A DNA stretch of 64,000 nucleotides from Phytopseudomonas seleniipraecipitans (lineage in GTDB: Bacteria; Pseudomonadota; Gammaproteobacteria; Pseudomonadales; Pseudomonadaceae): contig NZ_FNBM01000010.1 of assembly GCF_900102335.1 (NCBI RefSeq), positions 124,001 to 188,000 of the forward strand, read 5' to 3'. A program made the position numbers and the translations under genes. The notes under the pieces were generated by a model that saw only the letters and a list, made by a program, of their open reading frames with translations, did not search any database and was not told the origin of the DNA. Each line of letters opens with the position of its first letter. Position 1 is the stretch's first letter. This document shows positions 24,967 through 34,377 of the stretch, piece after piece.

Positions 24967-25739
24967 ACCTGAAGGTCGACGGCATCCAGGTCGCCTACGG
25001 GCGCCGGCAGATCATTCACGACCTGACATTGCCCGAATTGCCTACCGGCAGCCTGGTGGCGTTGGTCGGTCCCAATGGCGCCGGCAAGTCCACGCTGCTA
25101 CGCGCCCTTGCCGGGTTGGAGCGCATGCGCGGACAGCTGAGCCTGGGCGGGCGAGATCTGCTGCAACTGAACCCGACGGAGCGCGCCCGTCTGATGGCCT
25201 ATATGCCGCAACAGTTGCCGCCGGGCATCGCCCTTGGCGTATTGGAAAGCGTGTTGGCAGCACTGCGGGTCGGCAATGAACCCGATGTGCTGCGCGCGGC
25301 CTTCGAGGCGCTGGCGCGCATCGGCATCGAGAGTCTGGCAGAGCAATCGCTGGACAGTCTCTCCGGCGGCCAACGGCAACTGGTCTCGCTGGCACAACTG
25401 ATCGCGCGCAAGCCACAGGTGCTGTTGCTCGACGAACCCACCAGCGCGCTCGACCTGCACTACCAACTGCGGGTGATGGACAGCGTGCGCGAGCTGGTAC
25501 GCGAGCACCAACTGATGGCGCTCGCCGTGCTGCACGACATCAATCTGGCAGCCGCCAGTGCGGACTTTCTGGTGGTGCTGCATAACGGCAGGTTGTATGC
25601 CAGCGGCGCCCCCGAAGACATCCTGACGCCGCGCTTGCTGGCCGACGTGTATGGCGTGGAGGCTCGCGTCGAGCGTTGTTCGCGGGGGCGTCTGCAAGTG
25701 CTGGTCGACCGTGCCCTGACGCCTGCCGAGCGCGCCTGA
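24963..25739 (+). CDS. ABC transporter ATPase, FecE type
   Basis: A 258-residue ATPase. Walker A GPNGAGKST, signature LSGGQRQLVSLAQLI, Walker B LLLDEPTSALDL and switch His in AVLHDINLAAASADF. The start is GTG at 24963, overlapping the permease stop. Energises the importer encoded upstream. Confidence 0.94.
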   Translation: MNLKVDGIQVAYGRRQIIHDLTLPELPTGSLVALVGPNGAGKSTLLRALAGLERMRGQLSLGGRDLLQLNPTERARLMAYMPQQLPPGIALGVLESVLAALRVGNEPDVLRAAFEALARIGIESLAEQSLDSLSGGQRQLVSLAQLIARKPQVLLLDEPTSALDLHYQLRVMDSVRELVREHQLMALAVLHDINLAAASADFLVVLHNGRLYASGAPEDILTPRLLADVYGVEARVERCSRGRLQVLVDRALTPAERA

Positions 25740-25781
25740 AGGCTGCTGGCGGTGCAGGGCTGCGTATCGCCAAACGCAGCG

Positions 25782-26246
25782 CTAGGCTGTTGCCGCGAGC
25801 TGGGTACGCTTATAGCTCATCGCGTATTTTTCATAGGCCACGACCAGCATGCCTGCCGAGCTGATTCTAGGCATCAGCGCAAGGATCGCCTTTGGCGTAT
25901 CGGGCCGGAACAGCACTCGGTAGCCGCTGCCGTCCTGGTAGGACTCGGCGCTGGTGACCCACGCACGCAGTTGACCTTCGGTAAGGCCGGTATCGTGTGT
26001 CATCAAGGAGAGATTAGGCGGGATGATGCCGTTCTTGCCGAGTTCCCTTTCGGTCCATATCTGCGTATTCGCAGCAGTAGCGGCCCAGGTATCTACGTGC
26101 CCTGGATTTGCCGTCAGATGTTTTTCGCAACTACGCAGAACGTTCGGCATGCAGCGGCGCGCAATCCAGGGCAATACGCCTGAGCAGTCCGTTGCGGCTG
26201 TGCCTAGATAATGAAAACGAGAGAAATAACGGGGATGACGTTCCAT
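25782..26246 (-). CDS. Unknown protein in a lower-GC patch
   Basis: A 154-residue protein I do not recognise. ATG at 26246 has AAGGA five bases upstream on the minus strand, good support for a real start. The sequence is Trp/Thr/Ala-rich in the middle (HVDTWAATAANTQIWTEREL). It has no signal peptide or membrane segment; CSGVLPWIARRC near the N-terminus is the only cysteine pair. Base composition is lower in GC than the flanking housekeeping genes, suggesting acquired DNA. Convergent with the importer operon. Confidence 0.6.
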   Translation of the reverse strand: MERHPRYFSRFHYLGTAATDCSGVLPWIARRCMPNVLRSCEKHLTANPGHVDTWAATAANTQIWTERELGKNGIIPPNLSLMTHDTGLTEGQLRAWVTSAESYQDGSGYRVLFRPDTPKAILALMPRISSAGMLVVAYEKYAMSYKRTQLAATA

Positions 26247-26528
26247 GGGGATCCTTCCATGCGGGGTTCGCTTCCTGCGGTGTGACGGCATATTGCCACC
26301 CTTTGCGCAGAGTGACTAGCTGCAGCCCGCAAGCCTGTTTGATCGCTTCGCACGCAGGCGGGTGGTTTGCAGATGCAGGATATTCGGCTTGCTGGTCGGG
26401 GAGCCTTTTACGATTTCGCCGACATCACTGACTTGTCACCGGATATCCATACGAATGGCCGGACAGTTTCGAAGAACTGCATGGAAACCCTTATAATGCG
26501 CATCGACATTGAGACGGTGAGCTGAACG

Positions 26529-27032
26529 ATGGGTTTTGAGCAACTAGCTGAGCTACGCGACCGCTTGCGGGCGGAAAAAGAGCCGTTAAAAACCGAGAGC
26601 ACGAAGCCGCGCAAGCGGGCGCCTTCCGAGCAGGCGAAACCTCGTGAGAAAGATCCTGTGGTGGAAGCGATCTGGCGTTTGCAGAAGCACTTTCCATTGG
26701 CTTTCCCGGTGAATCCAGCTCCCAAGGTGCCGCTCAAAGAGGGCATTCTCAAAGATGCGGAGCAACACCTTGAGCGACTCGGCATTTCCAGTGAGCAGCT
26801 CAAGCTGGGCCTCGCCTCCTGGTGCCGGGGTAGTCGCTATTGGGCAAGCATGACGGAGAATGCGCCGCGCCTGGATCTGAACGGCCAGGCAGTCGGCGTG
26901 GTAACGGCAGCGCAGGCGGTGCGTGCCAAGCAGCAGGCCAGGCAGCAGCGGGGGAAGGCACGGCGTGCACAGTCAAAGCCGCAGGAGCGTACCCACGCGT
27001 CCGATACCGCTGCGGAAAATACAGCGGGTTGA
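26529..27032 (+). CDS. ProQ/FinO-family RNA chaperone
   Basis: A 167-residue RNA-binding protein. A basic Lys/Pro-rich N-terminal linker (residues 15-45) is followed by the ProQ/FinO domain (about 45-125): EAIWRLQKHFPLAFPVNPAP ... PLKEGILKDAEQHL and SWCRGSRYWASM. A basic disordered tail follows. These proteins stabilise mRNAs and small RNAs. It is a short Pseudomonas-type ProQ without the C-terminal Tudor-like domain of E. coli ProQ. Monocistronic. Confidence 0.88.
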   Translation: MGFEQLAELRDRLRAEKEPLKTESTKPRKRAPSEQAKPREKDPVVEAIWRLQKHFPLAFPVNPAPKVPLKEGILKDAEQHLERLGISSEQLKLGLASWCRGSRYWASMTENAPRLDLNGQAVGVVTAAQAVRAKQQARQQRGKARRAQSKPQERTHASDTAAENTAG

Positions 27033-27355
27033 ATCCAGAGAGCCTCTATAAAGGCACGCCTATTCAGCTCATGTAGCCTTGCGCTACCGATGTCTCGGCG
27101 GGTCGGGTCAGCCAGACTGCTGTCCTGGGCGGCGTTCCTCGCGCTCAGGGATGCGTACTTCTGAGTCTCTCAGGTTCTCTATCAGACAATGAGTGCTGAT
27201 CTGATGTACGCCCGCGGTGTGTTTTGCAGTAAGCGGGCGTCGACGAGGGTCATCATTTCGACGGCACGTCTCTCAGGGCGGGTATTTTCAGGCGAGCTAA
27301 TCTTTTGCCGGGTAAGCACCGTCTTGTCCTAGATACCAGCGGTTTTTCCTTCCCG
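27033..27355. other. Intergenic region, nothing assigned
   Basis: About 320 bases between ProQ and the convergent sulfur gene. I see no gene, tRNA or clear terminator. GC is lower than average. Confidence 0.4.
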
Positions 27356-28585
27356 TCAGCCGTATAACGACGGCTGCGGGCCTTGGCCGTTGAGCAGCCA
27401 TTGCCCCAGATCACGTACCTTGTAATCGATGGGGTCGTGCAGGCTGTGTACCCGCACGTTGCGCCAGAAACGGTCAAAGCCGTAGCGTGAGCTGGTCGCG
27501 CGGGCGCCCATGGTTTCGAAGATCTGGCTGGTGATATCCAGCGCGGCGCGCACGGCCACGACCTTGGCCTCGCTGATGGCCAGCGCCACTTCGGCGCGTT
27601 CGGCAGCCGTCAGCGCGGGCTTCTCCCATGCAGCCTGTAGCCGCCGGGCGGCGTCTTCGGCTAAAGGCACAGCGCTGCGATAGCGCAGCCACAGCTCGCC
27701 ATAGCGTTGTTGAATAAATGGGTCATCACTGGCTTGTGCCACACCCGAGGCCGGCCAGGCACGGCTGTGCTCGCGGGTGTAGCGCAAGGCTGCGTCTAAC
27801 GCGCCTTGGGCGTTGCCCAGGTAGAGCTGGGTGAGGATCAGTTGCGACAGGCAGGCGCGCAGGGTGGTGCGCGGGCTAGGGCCGACCGGACCGAGCAGCT
27901 CGCTGTTGTCGACGAATACCTGCTCGAACTGCACCGTGCCACTGTCAGTCTGGCGCTGGCCGAAGCCGTCCCAGTCACTGTTCACCGCCAGACCATCGCG
28001 CTGGCTAGGCAGGACAATGAACACCCGATCCTCCGCGCTCTTTCCGCGCGGCGCGCTGATTACCAGCGCATCAGCGCCGAGCGCACCGGAACAGAACGAC
28101 TTGCTGCCGTTAAGCTCGTGATGTTCCTCGCGGGTGCTGAGCGTCAGGCCGGTATCTCTGCCGTTGGTGGCGTTGCCCCAGAACCAGCGCTCCTGCACCG
28201 TACGAGACAGCCAGTGGCGTTGCTGGTCGGGGTTACCGAACAACAGGATGGTCGCAACCTGCAGGTGCTGAAAGGCGAACAGGTGAGCCAGGGAGCTGTC
28301 CGCCGCCGCCAGGTAACGCACGATGCGATAGATCTCTGGCCAGGCCACTTCCTGGCCGCCGTATTGCTGCGGTACGGCCAAGGTCAGCAAGCCGCTCTCA
28401 CGCAGCAACTCGCGCTCTGCCTGTGCACTGCCGCCTGCTCGATCACGTTCCACGACACTGGCTGCCAGTCGCCGGGCCAGGCGCTCGATCTTGGTCGTTC
28501 GTCTACCGAAGTCTGCAGGGAAGAGGTGCGCGGCGAATAGTGGATCGTCGCGCAGGTTGGCATGCACGCGCGCTTCGGCGGTCAT
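27356..28585 (-). CDS. Acyl-CoA dehydrogenase-like flavin monooxygenase (sulfur scavenging)
   Basis: A 409-residue protein of the acyl-CoA dehydrogenase fold, subgroup DszC/SfnB. N-terminal helices include ESGLLTLAVPQQYGGQEVAW. The middle contains WFWGNATNGRDTGLTLSTRE and LNGSKSFCSGALGADALVIS; the C-terminal helical domain ends SLHDPIDYKVRDLGQWLLNG. In this subgroup members use reduced flavin to oxidise or desulfonate organosulfur compounds. The next gene, overlapping by 4 bases, is a sulfonate-type binding protein, which supports a sulfur role. Substrate unknown. Confidence 0.8.
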   Translation of the reverse strand: MTAEARVHANLRDDPLFAAHLFPADFGRRTTKIERLARRLAASVVERDRAGGSAQAERELLRESGLLTLAVPQQYGGQEVAWPEIYRIVRYLAAADSSLAHLFAFQHLQVATILLFGNPDQQRHWLSRTVQERWFWGNATNGRDTGLTLSTREEHHELNGSKSFCSGALGADALVISAPRGKSAEDRVFIVLPSQRDGLAVNSDWDGFGQRQTDSGTVQFEQVFVDNSELLGPVGPSPRTTLRACLSQLILTQLYLGNAQGALDAALRYTREHSRAWPASGVAQASDDPFIQQRYGELWLRYRSAVPLAEDAARRLQAAWEKPALTAAERAEVALAISEAKVVAVRAALDITSQIFETMGARATSSRYGFDRFWRNVRVHSLHDPIDYKVRDLGQWLLNGQGPQPSLYG

Positions 28586-29541
28586 TGTGGGCTCCAGACG
28601 CTGGCGTCGCGTGCATTCACCGACGTGGGAAGCAGATGGGCAGCAAAGAAGGCATCTGCAATTTTCTGTTGTTCAGAGAGGCTGTTCGGTTGCACCAGTC
28701 GTACCTCGTAGCTGCGCTTGGCATTGGCCTGCTCGACGATGGCCGGATCAAGGTTGCCCCACAATGGGCTGAGAATCTCAGCGGCCTGGCGCGGGTTGGC
28801 ACGCAACCAGTCGCCGGTTTTCACCAGTTCGGTGAGCACGGTCTGCAATACCTGCGGATGACTTTCGGCGAACGTCGCGCTCGTCAGGTAATAGCGCTGG
28901 TAGCTGGCCAGGCCTTTGCCGTCGGCGAGGATGCGGGTAGGTAGTTGTTGCTCGGCACCACTGAGGAACGGCTCCCAGGTAATCCAGGCATCGACCCTGT
29001 TGTTCTCGAAGGCGGCGCGGCCATCGGCTGGCGTCAGATAGGCCGTTTCGATATCGCTGAACTTCAGGCCAGCCTGCTGCAGTGCGGCGATCAATAGGTA
29101 ATGCACGCCGGCTGCCTTGGTCACGGCAATCTTTTTACCTTTGAGGTCGGCGAGGGTTTTGATCTGTGAGTCTTTGCGCACGATGATTGCTTGGGCGCTG
29201 GGGGAGGGTGCTTCCTGGGCGAAGTAGGCAAGATCGGCGCCGGCTGCCTGGGCGAACACCGGCACGGTGTCGGCGACATCCGCGGACAGGTCAATATTGC
29301 CGACATTGAGGGCCTCCAGCAGAGGCTGGCCATTCGGGAATTCGTGCCAGCTGACCTGAATATCCTGATCGGCCAGCGCTTTATCGAGGGTGCCCTGGCT
29401 CTTCAGCAGGCTGATCAGCGTTGAGGACTTCTGATAACCAATGCGTAGTTGCTCGGTGGCATGGGCCAGCGGTGTAGCAAGTAGGCCAACGGCTATGGAA
29501 ATGGCAATCAGCTTGCTGCTGGTGGAGTTTTTCTTGGACAT
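28582..29541 (-). CDS. Sulfonate-type periplasmic binding protein (SsuA-like), copy 1
   Basis: A 319-residue exported protein. Signal peptide residues 1-28 (IAISIAVGLLATPLAHA). The SsuA/TauA opening EQLRIGYQKSSTLISLLKSQ is followed by NVGNIDLSADVADTVPVFAQ and LADLKGKKIAVTKAAGVHYL. It is co-transcribed with the flavin monooxygenase-like gene but has no permease next to it. It may use the SsuCB-type permease and ATPase at 32.5-34.1 kb. Confidence 0.87.
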   Translation of the reverse strand: MSKKNSTSSKLIAISIAVGLLATPLAHATEQLRIGYQKSSTLISLLKSQGTLDKALADQDIQVSWHEFPNGQPLLEALNVGNIDLSADVADTVPVFAQAAGADLAYFAQEAPSPSAQAIIVRKDSQIKTLADLKGKKIAVTKAAGVHYLLIAALQQAGLKFSDIETAYLTPADGRAAFENNRVDAWITWEPFLSGAEQQLPTRILADGKGLASYQRYYLTSATFAESHPQVLQTVLTELVKTGDWLRANPRQAAEILSPLWGNLDPAIVEQANAKRSYEVRLVQPNSLSEQQKIADAFFAAHLLPTSVNARDASVWSPQ

Positions 29542-29920
29542 GGCGGCTCTCGCTGCGAACACGTGCCGGCCAGTGGCGGCTCACACGTACTTCTAGTGTT
29601 GAACGGGAAGTCCGGTGATCCGGTAGCGACAAGCTAAGCGATGTAAAACGAGCCTGATAAATAATTTTTAGGAATTAGGTTATGACCACCGGTGGCGCTT
29701 CTCCTATATGCAATTTAGTTACTACAAGGTAATTAATAATTCTTTTTATGAATTAATCATCACCTCGTAGATTAGTCGTCAGCCGACAGCGGATCACCGC
29801 ATCGGGCCCGAATCAGGGGCTCTCATGCCAATCCGCCGCGACCTGCGCCAAGACGCTGTCCTGCCGAGCCCCTGTGCACTGCCAACCCGAATAGCACATA
29901 CAGCACGTGGAGCATCACGC
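29542..29920. other. Divergent control region of the sulfur cluster
   Basis: A 379-base spacer between the minus-strand sulfonate genes and the plus-strand porin. The stretch 29640-29765 is very AT-rich and should hold both promoters. I cannot fix the promoters or a CysB site. Confidence 0.45.
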
Positions 29921-31240
29921 ATGAACAAGTCTAATCTGGCGCTTGCCGTCGCTCTGGCCGCACTTGCCACCGAAGCGACCGCCGCCGGTTTCATCAAAGA
30001 CAGCAAGGCCAGCCTTGGCCTGCGTAATTTCTATTACGACGTGAATACCCTGAACACCGTCAACAATAATGGCGAGGCGCAGGAGTGGGGGCAGGGGTTC
30101 ATCTTCAACTACAACTCCGGTTTCACCGAGGGCACAGTCGGTTTTGGCCTCGACGCCATCGGCCTGCTAGGCGTGAAGCTGGATTCTGGCGGCACTGCCG
30201 GCAAGACCGGCCGTGATCGCACTCCCGGCCAACTGTTTCCGCTGGAGCGGGACGGCAGTGCCGTGGACGACTACAGCAAGGCCGGCGTGACCGCCAAGGT
30301 GCGTCTGTCCAAGACCGAGGCGCGCATCGGCACTCTGCTGCCGAAGCTGCCTGTGGTGACGTTCAACGATGGACGGCTGCTGCCGCAGACCTTCGAAGGC
30401 GGGCAGATCATCGCCAACGAGATTGACGGCCTGACTCTGACCGCCGGCCAGCTGGAAAGCACCAAGACCCGCAGTTCCACCGACGACATTGCCCTGCGCA
30501 TCGCCGGGGCCGCGGGCGACGCTGATACCAACACGTTCTACTTTGCCGGTGGCGACTACAAGCTGACCAGTGATCTGACGCTGCAGTATTACTACGGCAA
30601 CCTGGAAGATTTCTACAAACAGCACTTCCTTGGATTGGTGCACAACTGGGCCATCGGCCCAGGTTCGCTGAAGACCGACCTGCGCTATTTCAACAGCGGT
30701 TCCGACGGCAAGAACGGCAGCGCCTCCGGCCGTGCCGAAGGCTACCGCAGCGCCGGCTACTGGCGTGCCGGCGACAGCAGCACAGGTGAGGTCGACAACC
30801 AGACGTGGAGCGCGTTGTTCACCTATACCCTGGGCAGCCACTTCGCCAGCCTTGGCTACCAGCAGGTTGACGGCGATAGCGCATTCCCCTTCCTCAACCA
30901 GGGCGGCGGTTCCTCCTCCTACCTGATCACCGACCGGCAGATCGGCAAGTTCCAGAACGCTGGCGAGCGCACCTGGGTGGCCGAGTACGGCTACGACTTC
31001 GCCAATCTTGGCGTGCCTGGTCTGAAAGCCAGCGTTGCCTACCTCAAGGGCGATAACGTCGACTCTGTCAGCGGTGATTTGAAAGAATGGGAACGCGATT
31101 TTCGTCTCGACTACACCTTGCAGGACGGACCGCTCAAAGGCCTCGGTGCGTCCTGGCGCAACGCGACCCAGCGCGGCAATGTCGCCACCGACGCCGACGA
31201 GAACCGCCTGATCTTGAGCTACACACTGACCCTTATTTAA
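29921..31240 (+). CDS. OprD-family outer-membrane porin
   Basis: A 439-residue porin. Signal peptide 1-21 (NLALAVALAALATEATAAG). The mature part opens FIKDSKASLGLRNFYYD, typical of OprD proteins, and contains GTLLPKLPVVTFNDGRLLPQ, a conserved OprD segment. It ends in an amphipathic strand. ATG at 29921 has GGAG upstream. The position at the head of the sulfonate transport genes suggests it passes sulfonates or sulfate esters across the outer membrane; this is inferred from context. Confidence 0.88.
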   Translation: MNKSNLALAVALAALATEATAAGFIKDSKASLGLRNFYYDVNTLNTVNNNGEAQEWGQGFIFNYNSGFTEGTVGFGLDAIGLLGVKLDSGGTAGKTGRDRTPGQLFPLERDGSAVDDYSKAGVTAKVRLSKTEARIGTLLPKLPVVTFNDGRLLPQTFEGGQIIANEIDGLTLTAGQLESTKTRSSTDDIALRIAGAAGDADTNTFYFAGGDYKLTSDLTLQYYYGNLEDFYKQHFLGLVHNWAIGPGSLKTDLRYFNSGSDGKNGSASGRAEGYRSAGYWRAGDSSTGEVDNQTWSALFTYTLGSHFASLGYQQVDGDSAFPFLNQGGGSSSYLITDRQIGKFQNAGERTWVAEYGYDFANLGVPGLKASVAYLKGDNVDSVSGDLKEWERDFRLDYTLQDGPLKGLGASWRNATQRGNVATDADENRLILSYTLTLI

Positions 31241-31525
31241 AGCAACGAATCTGCTCAAGGTCTGCTGGGCGTAAGCAATGCTGCGTTAAAACGCTTGGAA
31301 AGCCGCTTGCGGCTAACGCACGCCAGTGCCGCCCCGAAGGGGGAGCGAAGCGAGTCAGACACATATACAACACTACAGTCGCCCACGACTCCGACCCGTC
31401 CGCGCTGCGTTTTGCCTTGCATTGCTCTGTCTCACCATCCTTTGAGCAGGTACTAGCCCCACTGACATCTCCTGACCGGCCCGCCAACGGGCCGGAAGGA
31501 ACTTCATCCAAATGAGGAGATGACC

Positions 31526-32518
31526 ATGACCAAGAACGCCTTGCGTGTTGGCCTTGCAGCCCTGTTCGCTGCCTGGCTACCGGCCGCCGTACACGCCGCA
31601 CCACCGAAAGAAATCCGCCTGGACTACGCCTACTACGCCCCCACCAGTTTGGTGCTCAAACAACAGGGCCTGCTGGAAAAAGCTCTCGCGCCGCAGGGCA
31701 TCGGCGTCAAATGGGTGTTCAGCCAGGGCAGCAATCGTTCGCTGGAATACCTCAATGGTGGCAGCACCGATTTCGCGTCCACTGCTGGCCTCGCTGCCGT
31801 GCTCAGCCGCGCCAACGGCGCGCCGATTAACACCGTTTACGTTGCCAGCCGCCCGGAGTGGACGGCACTGGTGGTGCCCAAGGACTCGCCTATCCAGTCG
31901 CTGGCCGACCTAAAGGGCAAGAAGGTCGCAGCCACCAAGGGAACTGACCCGTTCCTGTTCCTTCTGCAAAGCCTGCAAAAGGCCGGGTTGGATAAAAACG
32001 ACGTGGAAATCGTCCACCTGCAACACCCCGACGGCCGCGTCGCCCTGGAGCGCGGCGACGTGCAGGCCTGGGCCGGGCTCGACCCGCTAATGGCGTCCAG
32101 TGAGCTGCAAGCCGGTTCGCGCCTGCTGTACCGCAACCGCGACTTCAACAGCTACAGCGTACTCAGCGTCACCGAAACGTTCGCCAGGCAGCAGCCCGAG
32201 CTGATCAAGCAGGTGATCGCTGCCTATGAGCAGGCGCGCCAGTGGGCCATCGCCAACCCCGATGCCCTGGCCCAATTGCTCGCCGACGAAGCCAAGCTGC
32301 CGCTGGAAGTGGCCAAACTGCAACTGTCGCGCACCGACTTCAGCAATCCGCAGCCTGGCGCCGAGCACATCAAGGCGCTGAAGGCCGCCGCGCCTATCCT
32401 GCTCGACGAGCAACTGGTACGTCCGGGCACCGACGTGGCTCAGGTAGTCGACCAACTTATCCAGCCGCAATTGGCCGCCCAGGTGATCGGCCCTGCCGTT
32501 GCGAAGGCGAGGAACTGA
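31526..32518 (+). CDS. Sulfonate-type periplasmic binding protein (SsuA-like), copy 2
   Basis: A 330-residue binding protein with signal peptide (VGLAALFAAWLPAAVHA). It opens KEIRLDYAYYAPTSLVLKQQ and contains SLADLKGKKVAATKGTDPFL. ATG at 31526 is preferred to ATG 31520 because GAGGAG (31514-31519) directly abuts the first. It is clearly diverged from copy 1. Three bases separate its stop from the permease. Confidence 0.9.
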   Translation: MTKNALRVGLAALFAAWLPAAVHAAPPKEIRLDYAYYAPTSLVLKQQGLLEKALAPQGIGVKWVFSQGSNRSLEYLNGGSTDFASTAGLAAVLSRANGAPINTVYVASRPEWTALVVPKDSPIQSLADLKGKKVAATKGTDPFLFLLQSLQKAGLDKNDVEIVHLQHPDGRVALERGDVQAWAGLDPLMASSELQAGSRLLYRNRDFNSYSVLSVTETFARQQPELIKQVIAAYEQARQWAIANPDALAQLLADEAKLPLEVAKLQLSRTDFSNPQPGAEHIKALKAAAPILLDEQLVRPGTDVAQVVDQLIQPQLAAQVIGPAVAKARN

Positions 32519-32521
32519 TCG

Positions 32522-33352
32522 ATGAGTGCGCTCAACCTTGTCATCGTTCGCTGGGCTGAACGGCTCCCAGGCTGGCGGCCGATGCTGACCGACCTGCGCG
32601 GTTGGGTAGTGCCCCTCCTGCTCCTGGCCCTGCTGGAAACGTTGGTGCGCAGCGGCGTTTTGCCCGCGCACCAGATGCCCGCGCCGAGCCAAGTGGCGCA
32701 AACGCTCTACGGGCTGGCGCAGAGCGGCGAGCTATGGCGCCACCTCAGCGCCAGCCTGGCACGGGTGGGCGCCGGCTTTACCATTGGTGCCGTGCTGGCT
32801 CTCGTAATCGGCACCTGGGTGGGGCTCAGTCGTCGCGCTGAGGCCTATCTAGAGCCGACTTTCCAGGCATTGCGAGCCATCCCCAGCCTGGCTTGGGTAC
32901 CGTTGCTGTTGCTCTGGCTGGGTATCGACGAAACGCCAAAGATCGTGCTGATCGCCCTCGGCGCGTTCTTCCCGGTGTACCTGGCGCTGCTCGCCGGTAT
33001 TCGCAACATCGATCGCAAGCTGGTGGAAGTGGGCCGGCTCTATGGCCTATCGCCGCTGGCGCTGGTGCGCCGCATCCTTCTGCCCGCCGCGCTGCCGAAC
33101 CTGTTCACCGGCCTGCGGGGCGCGCTCAGCCTGAGTTGGATGTTCCTCGTCGCAGCCGAACTGATTGCCGCCACGCGTGGCCTCGGTTACCTGCTCAGTG
33201 ATGGCCGGGAAACTTCGCGTCCCGATTTGGTGATCGCCACTATTCTGCTGCTGGCGCTACTCGGCAAGCTCAGCGACAGCCTGCTCAAAGCGTGGGAAAC
33301 CCGTGCCTTGCGCTGGCGCGACAGCTACCAAGGTGGGGAGGACGGAGCATGA
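32522..33352 (+). CDS. SsuC/TauC-type ABC permease
   Basis: A 276-residue, six-helix permease. The EAA-type cytoplasmic loop is GRLYGLSPLALVRRILLPAALPN. The C-terminal helices include ATILLLALLGKLSD. It transports a sulfonate or related organosulfur compound into the cytoplasm. Overlaps the ATPase start by 4 bases. Confidence 0.92.
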   Translation: MSALNLVIVRWAERLPGWRPMLTDLRGWVVPLLLLALLETLVRSGVLPAHQMPAPSQVAQTLYGLAQSGELWRHLSASLARVGAGFTIGAVLALVIGTWVGLSRRAEAYLEPTFQALRAIPSLAWVPLLLLWLGIDETPKIVLIALGAFFPVYLALLAGIRNIDRKLVEVGRLYGLSPLALVRRILLPAALPNLFTGLRGALSLSWMFLVAAELIAATRGLGYLLSDGRETSRPDLVIATILLLALLGKLSDSLLKAWETRALRWRDSYQGGEDGA

Positions 33353-34146
33353 GTGCGCTATTGAAACTGCAGAATATCCACAAGGCTTTTGCCGACGTGC
33401 GCGTGCTCGAAGACGTCAGCCTGAGCCTGGCTGCAGGGGAAGTGGTGGGCCTGCTTGGCCCCTCCGGCTGCGGCAAGAGCACTTTGCTGCGCATCGCCGC
33501 CGGGCTGGATCAGGACTACCACGGTGGGCTGCAACTCGACCCGCTGCTCACGTTCGCCGGTGGCCGCGGTGTGGTGTTTCAGGAGCCCAGGCTGATGCCC
33601 TGGCTCAGTGTGGCGCAGAACGTGGGTTTCGCTGATGGCCGGGGGGCTGACGGCTCATGGGTGGAACAGTTGCTGCGCGACGTTGGCCTGCAAGGGCGCG
33701 GCGCTGCGCTGCCCAAGCACCTTTCTGGCGGCCAGGCCCAGCGAGTAGCCATCGCCCGCGCCCTGTACGGAAAACCGCAAGTGCTGTTGCTCGACGAACC
33801 CTTCAGTGCGGTGGACGCCTTCACCCGCATGAAACTGCAGGATCTGGTGGTGGACCTGGCGGCACGCTACGAGGTCGCCGTACTTCTGGTTACCCACGAC
33901 CTCGACGAAGCCTTCTACCTCAGCGACCGTGTGCTGATTCTCGGCGGCACGCCGAGCCGCCTGCAACGTGAACTGGCCGTGCCGCTGGTACGTCCGCGTG
34001 ACCGCCGTTGTGCAGAACTAGCCCATCTGCGAGGCGAAGCATTGACTGAGCTGTTCCAGTCCAAGGGCCCCGCGGGCATAAGTTCGGATTCAACCGGTTT
34101 ACTTAGCCCGTTGCAGCTTTCTGACGACCGCTGTTTAACCAAGTGA
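33349..34146 (+). CDS. SsuB-type ABC ATPase
   Basis: A 265-residue ATPase: Walker A GPSGCGKST, signature LSGGQAQRVAIARAL, Walker B VLLLDEPFSAVDA, switch HDLDEAFYLSDRV. ATG at 33349 overlaps the permease stop. Last gene of the porin-SBP-permease-ATPase run. Directly after it the sequence turns into truncated gene remnants. Confidence 0.93.
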   Translation: MSALLKLQNIHKAFADVRVLEDVSLSLAAGEVVGLLGPSGCGKSTLLRIAAGLDQDYHGGLQLDPLLTFAGGRGVVFQEPRLMPWLSVAQNVGFADGRGADGSWVEQLLRDVGLQGRGAALPKHLSGGQAQRVAIARALYGKPQVLLLDEPFSAVDAFTRMKLQDLVVDLAARYEVAVLLVTHDLDEAFYLSDRVLILGGTPSRLQRELAVPLVRPRDRRCAELAHLRGEALTELFQSKGPAGISSDSTGLLSPLQLSDDRCLTK

Positions 34147-34179
34147 GCCGCCAAGTTAAGTGGACGCTAACACTAGGTA

Positions 34180-34359
34180 TCAGCGCTCGGCGACTGATCG
34201 ATGCTCAGGTTGCCAGCCGCCGCCCAGAGCCCGGAACGCGGCAATCGCTGCGCGCGTCGATTCGGTCTCGGCATTTGCCCTGGCATCCGAGGCTTGCAAC
34301 AGCGTCTCGTCGGCGTTGAGCACATCGATCAAGCTGGCCGCGCCGTTCTCCACATCCAG
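34180..34359 (-). pseudogene. C-terminal remnant of a NodT/OprM-family outer-membrane factor
   Basis: The minus strand reads VENGAASLIDVLNADETLLQ then ASDARANAETESTRAAIAAFRALGGGWQP. This is the end of RND-efflux outer-membrane lipoproteins of the NodT/OprM type. Only about 58 residues remain out of roughly 470. The upstream sequence breaks off around 34360 into an unrelated reading. No start or partner efflux genes are nearby. I read it as a fragment left by rearrangement next to ssrA. Confidence 0.75.
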
Positions 34360-34377
34360 GATCCAGCATCTGCGACG

